From contig DATNNZ010000462.1 in NCBI GenBank assembly GCA_035601575.1, positions 1 through 64,000 on the forward strand: DNA of 64,000 nt. The letters are read 5' to 3'. Shown here piece by piece: positions 56,259 to 64,000 of the stretch. This stretch comes from DASTDH01 sp035601575. GTDB lineage: Bacteria; Verrucomicrobiota; Verrucomicrobiia; Chthoniobacterales; JAFAMB01. The notes below the pieces were generated by a model. It saw nothing but the letters and a program-made list of their open reading frames with translations, was not told the DNA's origin and made no database searches. The translations under genes and the position numbers were made by a program. Numbering within the stretch: position 1 is the first letter of the stretch; the number at the start of each line of letters is the position of its first letter.

Positions 56259-56364
56259 CGGGATAAGCGATATCCGACGTTCCGTCATAGGTCCCATCCG
56301 CCCTATAGGCCCTATCGTCGTTATTCCTTTGTGTCTTGCCGGCTTCGTGTGAGCTTCTCCTGAA

Positions 56365-57291
56365 TTGAGGCTTTTAATCACATCGGATCTACATCTAGTT
56401 CCCAAGTGGCACGAGGTTGTACTTTCGCAGTTGCGAGAATGGATCAGAACTCACTGGCCGGACGGTTTAGTTATCGCCGGCGACCTGGCAGTCGCATCGG
56501 AAGCGGCAAATTCTTTCCGGCAATTGCGTAACATTTTTCCAGATGGACCGATCGCGCTCACGCTCGGGAATCACGACTTCTGGTTGGGGCCGAGCAAAGA
56601 ATGCCGCTCCTTGTCCGAAGTGATCGAACGCCATTGGACGCCGGCGGCCGATCAATTTGGTATCTGTCTTTTGGATTTGGAGAATCTTCCCCTAGGCGAG
56701 ATCACGTTGGTCGGCGCCTATGGCCACTACGATCTCGGGTTTCGCTATCCCAACCTGCGGTATGATGGCGCTCTGGTGACGACTGAACATTACCTGGCCG
56801 GAAAGCCACCGACTCAGACCCCGTTGCGCTGGCGAGATTTTTTCCGTATGCCGCGCGATCTGGATCCTGTCTCGGTGGCTCAAGAACAGGTCCGCGCTCT
56901 CGCCGCCAGGCTCAGAACGGTTACGGAGAAACGCGCATTCGTCGTCCTACACACTCCGCCATTTGCACGGTTGCTCGGTATCCCTGATATTTCGACAGTT
57001 AATTCAGAGGCGCCGAGCGTGTATACCTTTTTTCGAGCTTACCTAGGAAACGAGCGGATGGGTGCACTGCTCCGACAAGAAAAAGAGAGAATTGCCGGGG
57101 TCGTCTGCGGTCATACGCACCGCGAAGTGACCCCGATCGATCTAGGCGATTTTTTTGGATTAAATATCGGATCTGATTACGGAGAACCCGCGGCCTACCT
57201 ATATGAGACAAAGACGAACCGGCTAACCAAGGTTTCGGGCCCAGACGGTTCGTCAATTAGACCGGCGGAGAAAGGGATCTTATTCGCTTGA
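56365..57291 (+). CDS. Metallophosphoesterase
   Basis: A 308-residue calcineurin-like phosphoesterase. Motifs are DLHLVP (DxH), GDLAVAS (GDx), GNHDFW, a VVLHTPP His and CGHTHRE (GHTH) near the C-terminus. The larger size and loops distinguish it from the YfcE-type enzyme at 32618. The start codon is TTG (MRLLITSDLHLVP), without a clear Shine-Dalgarno, so the start is fairly but not fully certain. typA begins 57 bp downstream on the same strand. Physiological substrate unknown. Confidence 0.85.
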   Translation: MRLLITSDLHLVPKWHEVVLSQLREWIRTHWPDGLVIAGDLAVASEAANSFRQLRNIFPDGPIALTLGNHDFWLGPSKECRSLSEVIERHWTPAADQFGICLLDLENLPLGEITLVGAYGHYDLGFRYPNLRYDGALVTTEHYLAGKPPTQTPLRWRDFFRMPRDLDPVSVAQEQVRALAARLRTVTEKRAFVVLHTPPFARLLGIPDISTVNSEAPSVYTFFRAYLGNERMGALLRQEKERIAGVVCGHTHREVTPIDLGDFFGLNIGSDYGEPAAYLYETKTNRLTKVSGPDGSSIRPAEKGILFA

Positions 57292-57347
57292 TAAACTCAT
57301 TGACGTCATCCCCCTCCAAAGTCATCTTGCCGGCTCTCGGAGGGGAT

Positions 57348-59165
57348 ATGGAGAAGATTCGTAATATCGCGATCATCGCACACGTCGACCATGGGAAGAC
57401 GACGTTAGTTGATCAGTTGCTTAGGCAGTCCGGCACGTTTCGCACCAACCAGAAGGTGGAAGAACGGGTCATGGACTCGATGGATCTCGAGCGCGAAAAG
57501 GGGATCACCATCAAGGCAAAAAACGCGGCGTTCAGGTACCGGGACTACCACGTCAACATTGTGGATACGCCGGGTCACGCCGATTTTGGGGGAGAGGTAG
57601 AGCGGATTATGAAAATGGTGGACGGGGTTCTCCTGGTGGTGGACTCACACGATGGGCCGCAAGCGCAGACTAAATTTGTCCTGCGCAAGGCGCTGGAAAA
57701 TCATACTCGTCCGATTGTCGTCATTAACAAAATCGACCGGGAGAATGCGCGTCCGCATAAGGTGTTGGACATGGTTTTTGATCTCTTTGTTGAGCTGAAC
57801 GCTACGGACGAACAGCTTGATTTTCCGGTCATTTACGCCAGCGCGAAAGAGGGTTACGCGGTGCGCGAGATTCACGAGACGAACGATAATATGGAGCCTC
57901 TATTCGAGGCGATCATTAAGCATATTCCGCCGCCGCCAAAATCTGAGCAGGCTTACTTTCAGTTTCTTGTCTCGAATCTAGATTATAGCGATTATCTCGG
58001 TCGATTGGCCTTCGGGCGCATCGTCAGTGGCCGTGTCTCGGTGGGTGATTCCGTCGTTTTGGTTCATCTCGATGGGCGTCGCGAACGCACCAATGTCACT
58101 GCGTTGTTTGGACATGAAGGTTTGGAACGTACGGAAGTTAAGCATGCCGGAGCGGGCGATATCATCGGGCTGGCGGGATTTGAAGAGGTGGCGATCGGAG
58201 AGACAATTACCGATAATGAGGATCGGCCGGCACTTGAGTTTGTTCACATCGATCCGCCTACCATCCAGATGAATTTTGTGGTCAACGATTCGCCGTTGGC
58301 CGGTCGGGACGGAAAATTTGTGACCGCTCGCCATATCAAGGAGCGGTTAGTGCGGGAAACACGTACGAATGTTTCCCTAGGGTTCACTGAGACCGATCTA
58401 GCCGGCGTTTTCACCGTGAGCGCTCGCGGGGAAATGCAAATCGCTATCCTGGTGGAACAGATGCGAAGAGAAGGGTTTGAGCTCCTGGTGTCGCGGCCGG
58501 AGGTCATCTTCAAAAAAGATGAGGGCGCCGACCTGCTGGAGCCATTTGAAACACTCTATGTCGATGTTCCAAATGAAAATCTAGGAGATATTTTGCAGTC
58601 GCTGGCCGGTCGTAAAGCCGACATCGTAAGCATGGATCATCAAACCAATGGCGTTTTGGTCGAGGCGGTGATCCCGACTCGTGGGTTGATTGGCTTTGAG
58701 AGCGACTTGGTAAATCTCACTCGCGGACTTGGTTCAATGAGTCACCTTTTCAGGGAATATGGACCGCACAAAGGCGAAATCTCAAGTCGCGGCAATGGGG
58801 TGCTGGTAGCAATGGAGAGCGGTGTTTCCACGTCTTACGCGCTCAACAACGTTCAGGAGCGAGGCCGCCTATTCCTCGGACCCCAGGAGGAGGTATACGA
58901 GGGAATGATCGTCGGTGAGAACTCCCGGCCGGACGATCTGACGGTGAACCCATGCAAGACTAAGCACCTCACAAACATGCGGAGCCAAGGAGACGGTAAA
59001 GGAGTCCAGCTTGCCCCGCCTCTCAAAATGAGCCTGGAACGCGCCCTCGAGTACATTACTTCGGACGAGTATGTCGAGGCAACCCCTAAAAACCTTCGGC
59101 TACGCAAGAAGATTCTGGATTCGACGGCTCGGAAGCGAGCGTCGGCCAAGCTGGCGACAGCTTGA
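57348..59165 (+). CDS. typA: Ribosome-associated GTPase TypA/BipA
   Basis: A 605-residue translational GTPase. It has a P-loop AHVDHGKTTLVDQLL (residues about 10-24), switch II DTPGHADFGGEVER, NKID (G4), an EF-G-like domain II, and the BipA-specific C-terminal domain. It binds the ribosome and helps 50S assembly and stress/cold adaptation. The start at 57348 (MEKIRNIAIIAHVDHGK) is fixed by a GGAGG Shine-Dalgarno 6 bases upstream; a 20-codon extension in frame is not conserved. It is followed on the same strand by yebC, rho and DUF4112. Confidence 0.97.
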   Translation: MEKIRNIAIIAHVDHGKTTLVDQLLRQSGTFRTNQKVEERVMDSMDLEREKGITIKAKNAAFRYRDYHVNIVDTPGHADFGGEVERIMKMVDGVLLVVDSHDGPQAQTKFVLRKALENHTRPIVVINKIDRENARPHKVLDMVFDLFVELNATDEQLDFPVIYASAKEGYAVREIHETNDNMEPLFEAIIKHIPPPPKSEQAYFQFLVSNLDYSDYLGRLAFGRIVSGRVSVGDSVVLVHLDGRRERTNVTALFGHEGLERTEVKHAGAGDIIGLAGFEEVAIGETITDNEDRPALEFVHIDPPTIQMNFVVNDSPLAGRDGKFVTARHIKERLVRETRTNVSLGFTETDLAGVFTVSARGEMQIAILVEQMRREGFELLVSRPEVIFKKDEGADLLEPFETLYVDVPNENLGDILQSLAGRKADIVSMDHQTNGVLVEAVIPTRGLIGFESDLVNLTRGLGSMSHLFREYGPHKGEISSRGNGVLVAMESGVSTSYALNNVQERGRLFLGPQEEVYEGMIVGENSRPDDLTVNPCKTKHLTNMRSQGDGKGVQLAPPLKMSLERALEYITSDEYVEATPKNLRLRKKILDSTARKRASAKLATA

Positions 59166-59312
59166 CAAAAGACTCCTGATAGGTTTTGGTAGGCTATCGC
59201 AAAGTGATTCGCTAACCGGCGGTTCTACAGACTTCCTGTCTTCTCTCGGTCGCGAGCGGCTCATTGCATAACCTTTAATTTCCGTTCTCAATCTATTTTT
59301 CGAACCCGAATT

Positions 59313-60065
59313 ATGGCGGGTCATAGTAAGTGGTCCAAAGTAAAACGCTTCAAAGGCGCTATAGACGCGAAGCGTGGTAAATTATTTAGCCGGTTCTCCA
59401 AGGAGATCATGGTCGCCGCTCGGATGGGCGGAGGCGACATGGATTTGAATCCTCGCCTGCGTTCGGCAGTCCTGTGGGCGCGGGCGCAGAACATGCCCAA
59501 TGACACCATTGAGCGTGCGATAAAAAAGGGGACCGGTGAAATTGCGGGAGGAATTGTCGAAGAGCTGATTTACGAGGGGTACGGTCCAAGCGGAGTTGCT
59601 TTGATCGTAGAAGCGGCCACTGATAATAAGAACCGAACGGCTGCTGACATTCGAAGGATTTTCAGCAAAAATAATGGACACCTGGCAGCGACGGGAGCCG
59701 TCTCTTATCTATTTAAGAGAAAGGGACAAATAACGGTTCCCCGAGCTGCACTAGAAGAAGATCGGCTGCTGGAGATCGCACTTGAAGCAGGCGCCGAAGA
59801 CTTGGTCGTCGATGAAGAGTCCTATTTTGTGACAACACCGCACGATCAACTCTATCACGTGGGCGAGGCAATGCGGCATGCGGGGATCCCGATTGAGCTA
59901 CAGAAGCTAACATTTATCCCCGAGAACCTGGTACCGGTTCAGGACTCTTCCCTGGCTGACCAAGTGCTGCGGCTTTGTGATGAACTAGAAGAGAACGAAG
60001 ACGTTCAAAATGTGCACGGCAATTTCGATATTGCGGAAGAAACGTTGGCGAAGCTCGCTCACTAA
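59313..60065 (+). CDS. YebC/PmpR-family regulator (TACO1-like)
   Basis: A 250-residue protein beginning MAGHSKWSKVKRFKGAIDAK, with the complete YebC/TACO1 pattern (ARAQNMPNDTIERAIKKGTG, GGIVEELIYEGYGPSGVALI, ADIRRIFSKNNGHLAATGAV). Members bind DNA in some bacteria (PmpR) and promote translation at polyproline-type stalls (YebC/TACO1). A link to EF-P function is of interest because this genome's EF-P has Asn at the modification site. It is 147 bp after typA and 51 bp before rho. Confidence 0.95.
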   Translation: MAGHSKWSKVKRFKGAIDAKRGKLFSRFSKEIMVAARMGGGDMDLNPRLRSAVLWARAQNMPNDTIERAIKKGTGEIAGGIVEELIYEGYGPSGVALIVEAATDNKNRTAADIRRIFSKNNGHLAATGAVSYLFKRKGQITVPRAALEEDRLLEIALEAGAEDLVVDEESYFVTTPHDQLYHVGEAMRHAGIPIELQKLTFIPENLVPVQDSSLADQVLRLCDELEENEDVQNVHGNFDIAEETLAKLAH

Positions 60066-60116
60066 TGATCCAAGGGGCCCTATTGCGTTAGAAGAAAGAA
60101 GATTTTGGAGGAAGTT

Positions 60117-61640
60117 ATGCCAGAAGGAAACGAACAGCCTGCTTTGTTAGGCGATGAGAGCGAAAAGAAGCCGAAGCGGACTCGGTCCGCGCCCGGTTCC
60201 AGTGCAAAGCGGACGCCAGCCCGAAAGGCTGGCGGAAAGAAACCAACTAAAACGATTGACCTGCAGGTCGGCGAACCGTCGCAAGGTCAGCTATTGGAAA
60301 CGGCAAATCGACCTTCCGATCAAAGAAATTCCGAACGAACGGCGGTGGATGGTTCGGCTCGACCTGAGGTGCGTCATTCCCTAGCCGAAGACCAGGGCAG
60401 TCGGTCAGAAGAAAGGCCGGTCGCCAACCATCGAACAGACTTGGCTTCGGAAGTGAATGAGACCCAGGAGTTGCCTCCGGCCGAAAATGGCAAACATCGC
60501 GCCCACGGTGAAATAACCGTCGAACAAACGAAGCCCGAGCCGGTTTATGGTGAAGGGTTGATTGAGGTGTCGGGCAAAGGCTTTGGCTTTCTGCGCGACC
60601 CGAAACGCAACTACGTTCAATCGCCGCAGGATATTTTCGTTACTCCGGAGGTAGTGCGAAAGCATGCCCTTCGCGATGGTCTCTGGATCAAGGGAGAGAT
60701 TCGGCGTGGCAGTCGCGGACCGCAGCTGTTCAAACTGACTGAGATCAACGGTGAGGACCCGGATCGCTACCGAAACTTACCGGTGTTCGAGGAACTCACC
60801 TCGATCAACCCAACGGAACGCATTCGGCTCGAGACCGTTCCCGACCGATACACGACGCGAGTGATGGATCTCATGACACCGATCGGCAAAGGACAGCGCG
60901 GACTGATTGTTGCGCCTCCGCGGACCGGTAAGACCACTTTATTGCAGCACATAGCTGATGCCGTGGTCCGAAATCATCCCGAGACCAGCTTGATCATTCT
61001 GCTGGTGGACGAACGGCCGGAAGAAGTCACCGAGATTCGCCGGACTGTGCCAAAAGCTGATATCATGGCAAGCTCGAATGACAGCGATATCAAAAGCCAT
61101 ACTCGCATCGCGCAGCTCGCCATCGAACGCGCCAAGCGTCTGGTAGAGGCTAACCGCGACGTTTTTGTGTTAATGGATTCGTTAACCCGAGTTGGCCGTG
61201 CGTTTAATAACGCGAGCGCCGGCAGCGGCCGTACCATGAGTGGTGGTATGGACTCGCGAGCGATGGAGATTCCGCGAAAGCTTTTCGCTGCCGCTCGAAA
61301 TACCGAAGAAGCGGGCTCGTTAACCATCATGGCTACCGCCCTGATCGAGACCGGTTCGAAAATGGACGAACTGATCTTTCAGGAGTTTAAGGGCACGGGG
61401 AACATGGAAATGGTTTTGGATCGTCAGATCAGCGATCAGCGGACCTACCCATCAGTCGACATTTTCAAATCGGGAACTCGACGCGAAGAATTGTTGTTGC
61501 CCCCCAAAGATCTCGAGAAGATCAATACGATTCGACGGGGTTTAGCCGGGCATCGCCCAACCGAAGCGATCGAGCGGCTCCTCTCATTTCTCCGTAAGTT
61601 CCCGACCAACGCGCAAATGCTGCGCGAAATTCCTGGATAA
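60117..61640 (+). CDS. rho: Transcription termination factor Rho
   Basis: A 507-residue Rho protein. The first 145 residues are charged and low-complexity (KKPKRTRSAPGSSAKRTPAR, then acidic stretches) and the usual N-terminal helical Rho_N domain is not recognisable. The RNA-binding cold-shock-like domain follows (GEGLIEVSGKGFGFLRDPKR, then DIFVTPEVVRKHALRDG). The ATPase has Walker A APPRTGKTTLLQ, VDERPEEVTEIRR, Walker B VFVLMDSLTRVGRAFN and the R-loop GGMDSRAMEIPRKLFAAARN. Rho ends transcripts using RNA-dependent ATPase. The ATG at 60117 is preceded by TTGGAGG. Confidence 0.95.
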   Translation: MPEGNEQPALLGDESEKKPKRTRSAPGSSAKRTPARKAGGKKPTKTIDLQVGEPSQGQLLETANRPSDQRNSERTAVDGSARPEVRHSLAEDQGSRSEERPVANHRTDLASEVNETQELPPAENGKHRAHGEITVEQTKPEPVYGEGLIEVSGKGFGFLRDPKRNYVQSPQDIFVTPEVVRKHALRDGLWIKGEIRRGSRGPQLFKLTEINGEDPDRYRNLPVFEELTSINPTERIRLETVPDRYTTRVMDLMTPIGKGQRGLIVAPPRTGKTTLLQHIADAVVRNHPETSLIILLVDERPEEVTEIRRTVPKADIMASSNDSDIKSHTRIAQLAIERAKRLVEANRDVFVLMDSLTRVGRAFNNASAGSGRTMSGGMDSRAMEIPRKLFAAARNTEEAGSLTIMATALIETGSKMDELIFQEFKGTGNMEMVLDRQISDQRTYPSVDIFKSGTRREELLLPPKDLEKINTIRRGLAGHRPTEAIERLLSFLRKFPTNAQMLREIPG

Positions 61641-61840
61641 GCGCTGGGGGATGCGCTCCCGACTGTGAGCCTTTGATAGCTGCACGTTTGGCTTACACGC
61701 GCCTAATCTCGCTGTCGCTGCGCTCTGACGCGCCTGGCCGTGCATTTGGGTAAAACCATAGAGGTAGCCGCGACGTAGGCTTGGCCAGTTTGGGTTTCGC
61801 CCTACCGTGGTCGGCGATTTTGGTGTAACCTTTCTCCGCC

Positions 61841-62374
61841 GTGAAAACTCAGTCATCAGATCACGAGCCAAAAACGATCGAGGTAGAAGTCTTGCCACCG
61901 GAGAAGAAAGCGGGCAACCGCGAGGAGATCGATGTTCTTCTCGGACTGGTGACAAAGGTCATGGATACGATCTTCCGGGTGCCGGGAACCAAATTCCGGT
62001 TTGGCGTAAATCCGTTAATCGGCTTTATCCCGGTCATCGGTGATCAAATCGATGCGGCCATCTCAACTGCCGTTCTGTTTCGGAGTGTCCGGTACCGCTT
62101 GCCTAAAATCGTGCTGGCCCGAATGGCGTTGAATGTTCTGCTTAACGCCCTGTTTCAGGGGATCCCAGTCGTTGGCGACCTTTTCACCTTTTTCTTCAAA
62201 GCAAATCGGCAGAATTACGAGTTACTGCGGAAGCATGCAGGCACCGGCAAGCCGGTGACCCGCGGTGACTGGATCTTCGTTGGCGCGATCATTGGAGGTA
62301 CTTTTCTCATTGCGATTTCGCTTTCGGTGCTCTTGATCTACGCTATCTGGCTCACAGATCCGCGCTGGTGGTAG
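61841..62374 (+). CDS. DUF4112 membrane protein
   Basis: A 177-residue protein. The DUF4112 block lies in the middle: LLGLVTKVMDTIFRVPGTKF, GVNPLIGFIPVIGDQIDAAI, then NVLLNALFQGIPVVGDLFTF and FKANRQNYELLRKH. A C-terminal membrane segment (WIFVGAIIGGTFLIAISLSVLLIYAI) follows. The start is a GTG at 61841. The family is a small integral membrane protein of unknown function. It follows rho by 200 bp of uncharacterised sequence, so co-transcription is uncertain. Confidence 0.85.
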   Translation: MKTQSSDHEPKTIEVEVLPPEKKAGNREEIDVLLGLVTKVMDTIFRVPGTKFRFGVNPLIGFIPVIGDQIDAAISTAVLFRSVRYRLPKIVLARMALNVLLNALFQGIPVVGDLFTFFFKANRQNYELLRKHAGTGKPVTRGDWIFVGAIIGGTFLIAISLSVLLIYAIWLTDPRWW

Positions 62375-62628
62375 CGTGGGAGTTTGCGGATCGCGGGCGA
62401 GACGCGGTTATGAGACACAAACAACTTGTTTCCGCAGCGGACCAAGATGTAAATTTTTACGCTCGTGCGCTGGACTGATTCACAACCAGCGTATTTACTG
62501 GATGATGCTCGCCCCCAATGTGCGGGTGGCGACGCCATTTACAGCAGCCTGTCGGACTTGGAAATTGAGCTACGGTTGAGATCAGCCTTCAAACCCGACA
62601 GACTGCCAGGGTAAATCGCAACAATTCT

Positions 62629-64000
62629 ATGAATACTGTCTACCTCGTCGCGAACGGCGATTTACGCCTGGCCGCGAATCAAATGTGTGAGCCAGCTCAA
62701 GCAGCGATGGAGAAAGCTCTCGTCGCTGCGATCCAGAAAGAAGAATTTTTCGTAAAACGAGCCCACCCGTTTGATGAGAAGAAGGGGCATGGGTTTATCG
62801 ATAGCCAAAAAGCAGGAATCCAAATATTTCATTCGATTCCCAAAGAGGCGCCAGTCGTTGTTGCCGAATCAGTGTGGCAGTATAGTCAGCATATTCTTCC
62901 CGGACTATCTGCCCACGAAGGGCCGATTCTGACGGTGGCGAACTGGAGCGGCACATGGCCTGGTTTGGTCGGACTCCTCAACCTTAACGGCTGTCTAAAA
63001 AAGGCGGGAGTAAGATACAACAGCCTTTGGAGCGAAGACTTCAAAGACAAGTTCTTCGTGAAAAAGCTTCGCCAATGGCTGACGAGCGACAAAATCAATC
63101 ATAACACCTCCCATGTGCGAAAACTGAAGGAGGTTAAAGTCCCTGGAGATCCGCGGAGACTCGGAGAGAAGTTTGCCAGCAAGTTCCGGCAACACCAGAT
63201 GATCCTTGGTGTGTTCGATGAAGGTTGTATGGGAATGTACAACGCGATCATACCGGACGAACTATTGAGCCCACTCGGAGTCTTTAAGGAACGGCTCAGC
63301 CAATCAACATTGTATGCTCGGATGCTTGCCACGTCTGATCAAGAGGCCCGGCAAATCCTGGATTGGCTAAAAAATCGAGGAATGAAATTCTGTTTCGGGA
63401 GTAACGAGGAAAGCGATCTGACCGAGAATCAGGTCTTACAGCAATGCAAGATGTACTTGGCTGCGGTCCGGATTGCGCATGAATTTGGCTGTGCAACAAT
63501 CGGAATCCAATATCAACAGGGACTCAAGGATCTGGCGCCTGCCTCCGATTTGGTAGAAGGAATCTTGAACAACACGGAGCGCCCACCGGTTTATGATGAA
63601 GTTACCGGCGAAGAGCTCTACCCCAGCCAGCCATTACCGCATTTCAATGAGGTCGATGAGTGTGCCGGCCTCGACGCATTGGTCACAAACCGGATCTGGC
63701 AGGAACTCGGATTCCCACCGGAAACAACATTGCACGATCTGCGATGGGGCCGCCAATATCAGGACGATAACCTCGACGCTTACGTCTGGGTTTTCCTGAT
63801 CAGTGGGGGCGCGCCCCCGGCTCACTTCGTCGGTGGTTACAGCGGCGCTTCCAGCGAACGGCAGCCTCCCATGTATTTCCGACTTGGTGGAGGTACCTGC
63901 AAAGGCGTGAGTAAACCGGGGTGGATCGTCTGGAGCCGGGTATTTGTCGATCAGGATGAACTTTGCTTCGATACGGGCCTCGCTGAGGTGGTCGCGCTTC
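62629..64000 (+). CDS. Fucose-isomerase-like protein (partial, runs off right edge)
   Basis: The frame is open from ATG 62629 to the end of the window (about 457 residues, no stop). It begins MNTVYLVANGDLRLAANQMC. The region PVVVAESVWQYSQHILPGLS, followed by GPILTVANWSGTWPGLVGLL with NLNGCLKKAG, is the pattern of L-fucose/L-arabinose isomerase-like proteins, which are common in Verrucomicrobia and often annotated as fucose isomerases. Later there are VRIAHEFGCATIGIQYQQG and FRLGGGTCKGVSKPG. A true isomerase role is not proven: metal-binding Glu/Asp/His residues should be checked against FucI. No signal peptide. The C-terminus lies beyond the window. Confidence 0.7.
   Translation, partial: MNTVYLVANGDLRLAANQMCEPAQAAMEKALVAAIQKEEFFVKRAHPFDEKKGHGFIDSQKAGIQIFHSIPKEAPVVVAESVWQYSQHILPGLSAHEGPILTVANWSGTWPGLVGLLNLNGCLKKAGVRYNSLWSEDFKDKFFVKKLRQWLTSDKINHNTSHVRKLKEVKVPGDPRRLGEKFASKFRQHQMILGVFDEGCMGMYNAIIPDELLSPLGVFKERLSQSTLYARMLATSDQEARQILDWLKNRGMKFCFGSNEESDLTENQVLQQCKMYLAAVRIAHEFGCATIGIQYQQGLKDLAPASDLVEGILNNTERPPVYDEVTGEELYPSQPLPHFNEVDECAGLDALVTNRIWQELGFPPETTLHDLRWGRQYQDDNLDAYVWVFLISGGAPPAHFVGGYSGASSERQPPMYFRLGGGTCKGVSKPGWIVWSRVFVDQDELCFDTGLAEVVAL

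Noticed and set aside
1..64000. tRNA, rRNA or tmRNA genes
   Set aside because: I looked for tRNA T-loop and acceptor patterns and conserved rRNA segments by eye and found none; a tRNAscan-type search would be needed to be certain.

Overview
The window reads as chromosomal DNA of a free-living, Gram-negative, probably soil-dwelling member of the Verrucomicrobia, most like the Chthoniobacterales. This is an inference from gene content and style. The pointers are a Rho factor with a long charged N-terminus, a BipA/YebC/Rho/DUF4112 run, an EF-P with asparagine at the loop tip, a TIGR03118 protein, and many small secreted His/Tyr-rich proteins. Coding density is moderate. No rRNA, tRNA, phage, transposase or CRISPR array was found.

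Layout. 1-3.3 kb: remnant of an lrgB-like gene, a DUF255 thioredoxin-fold protein, two inverted copies of a 90-bp palindromic repeat, and a YbgC-type thioesterase. 3.4-13.6 kb: a minus-strand housekeeping block with an M50-like membrane protease, efp, an arabinose-5-phosphate isomerase (kdsD/kpsF), a CorA-like transporter, an HtrA/Deg protease, recG, recJ and hisF. 13.7-24 kb: an accessory stretch with a LysR/DUF4865 divergent pair, a glutamate dehydrogenase lacking its catalytic lysine, Fe-alcohol dehydrogenase, small secreted proteins, an aldo/keto reductase, a frameshifted membrane protein, a decayed methyltransferase, and a convergent TetR/MFS pair. 24-33 kb: Nudix, peroxiredoxin, methyltransferase, DUF1992, GPH symporter, PQQ-type sugar dehydrogenase, DUF2147, phosphodiesterase and fpg. 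33.9-42 kb: larB-larC, an ABC-2 exporter, PfkB kinase, thiE and accC-accB. 42-46 kb: UDG-like protein, SDR, folP and a histidinol-phosphatase-like PHP protein, separated by a dense 'ACGCAAAG' repeat family. 46.8-64 kb: leuS, rdgB, an epimerase, a TIGR03118 protein, a fused 5-oxoprolinase, and a plus-strand run of phosphoesterase, typA/bipA, yebC, rho and DUF4112. A fucose-isomerase-like gene runs off the right end.

The most unusual feature lies between the genes. About twenty intergenic sites carry short arrays built on a strict 7-bp period. Most are close to 28 bp, that is four degenerate heptamers. Different sites use different heptamer families (ATRRCAR, CCRATAG, CGGTAAT, GCAACCY, CGCCRAA, RAATYTA and others), yet all share the period. 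One family is coupled to a GC-rich hairpin, often with a TGTC loop. Many arrays overlap the stop codon of the neighbouring gene and so encode its last residues. They often occur as inverted pairs between convergent genes. This resembles the heptanucleotide STRR repeats of heterocystous cyanobacteria, but it is combined here with hairpins and gene ends.

Other points of interest are catalytic or selectivity residue losses in otherwise complete enzymes (GDH Lys to Thr, CorA GMN to AMS, an SDR without YxxxK, EF-P with Asn), an 8-codon leader overlapping the kdsD start, and three decayed genes.
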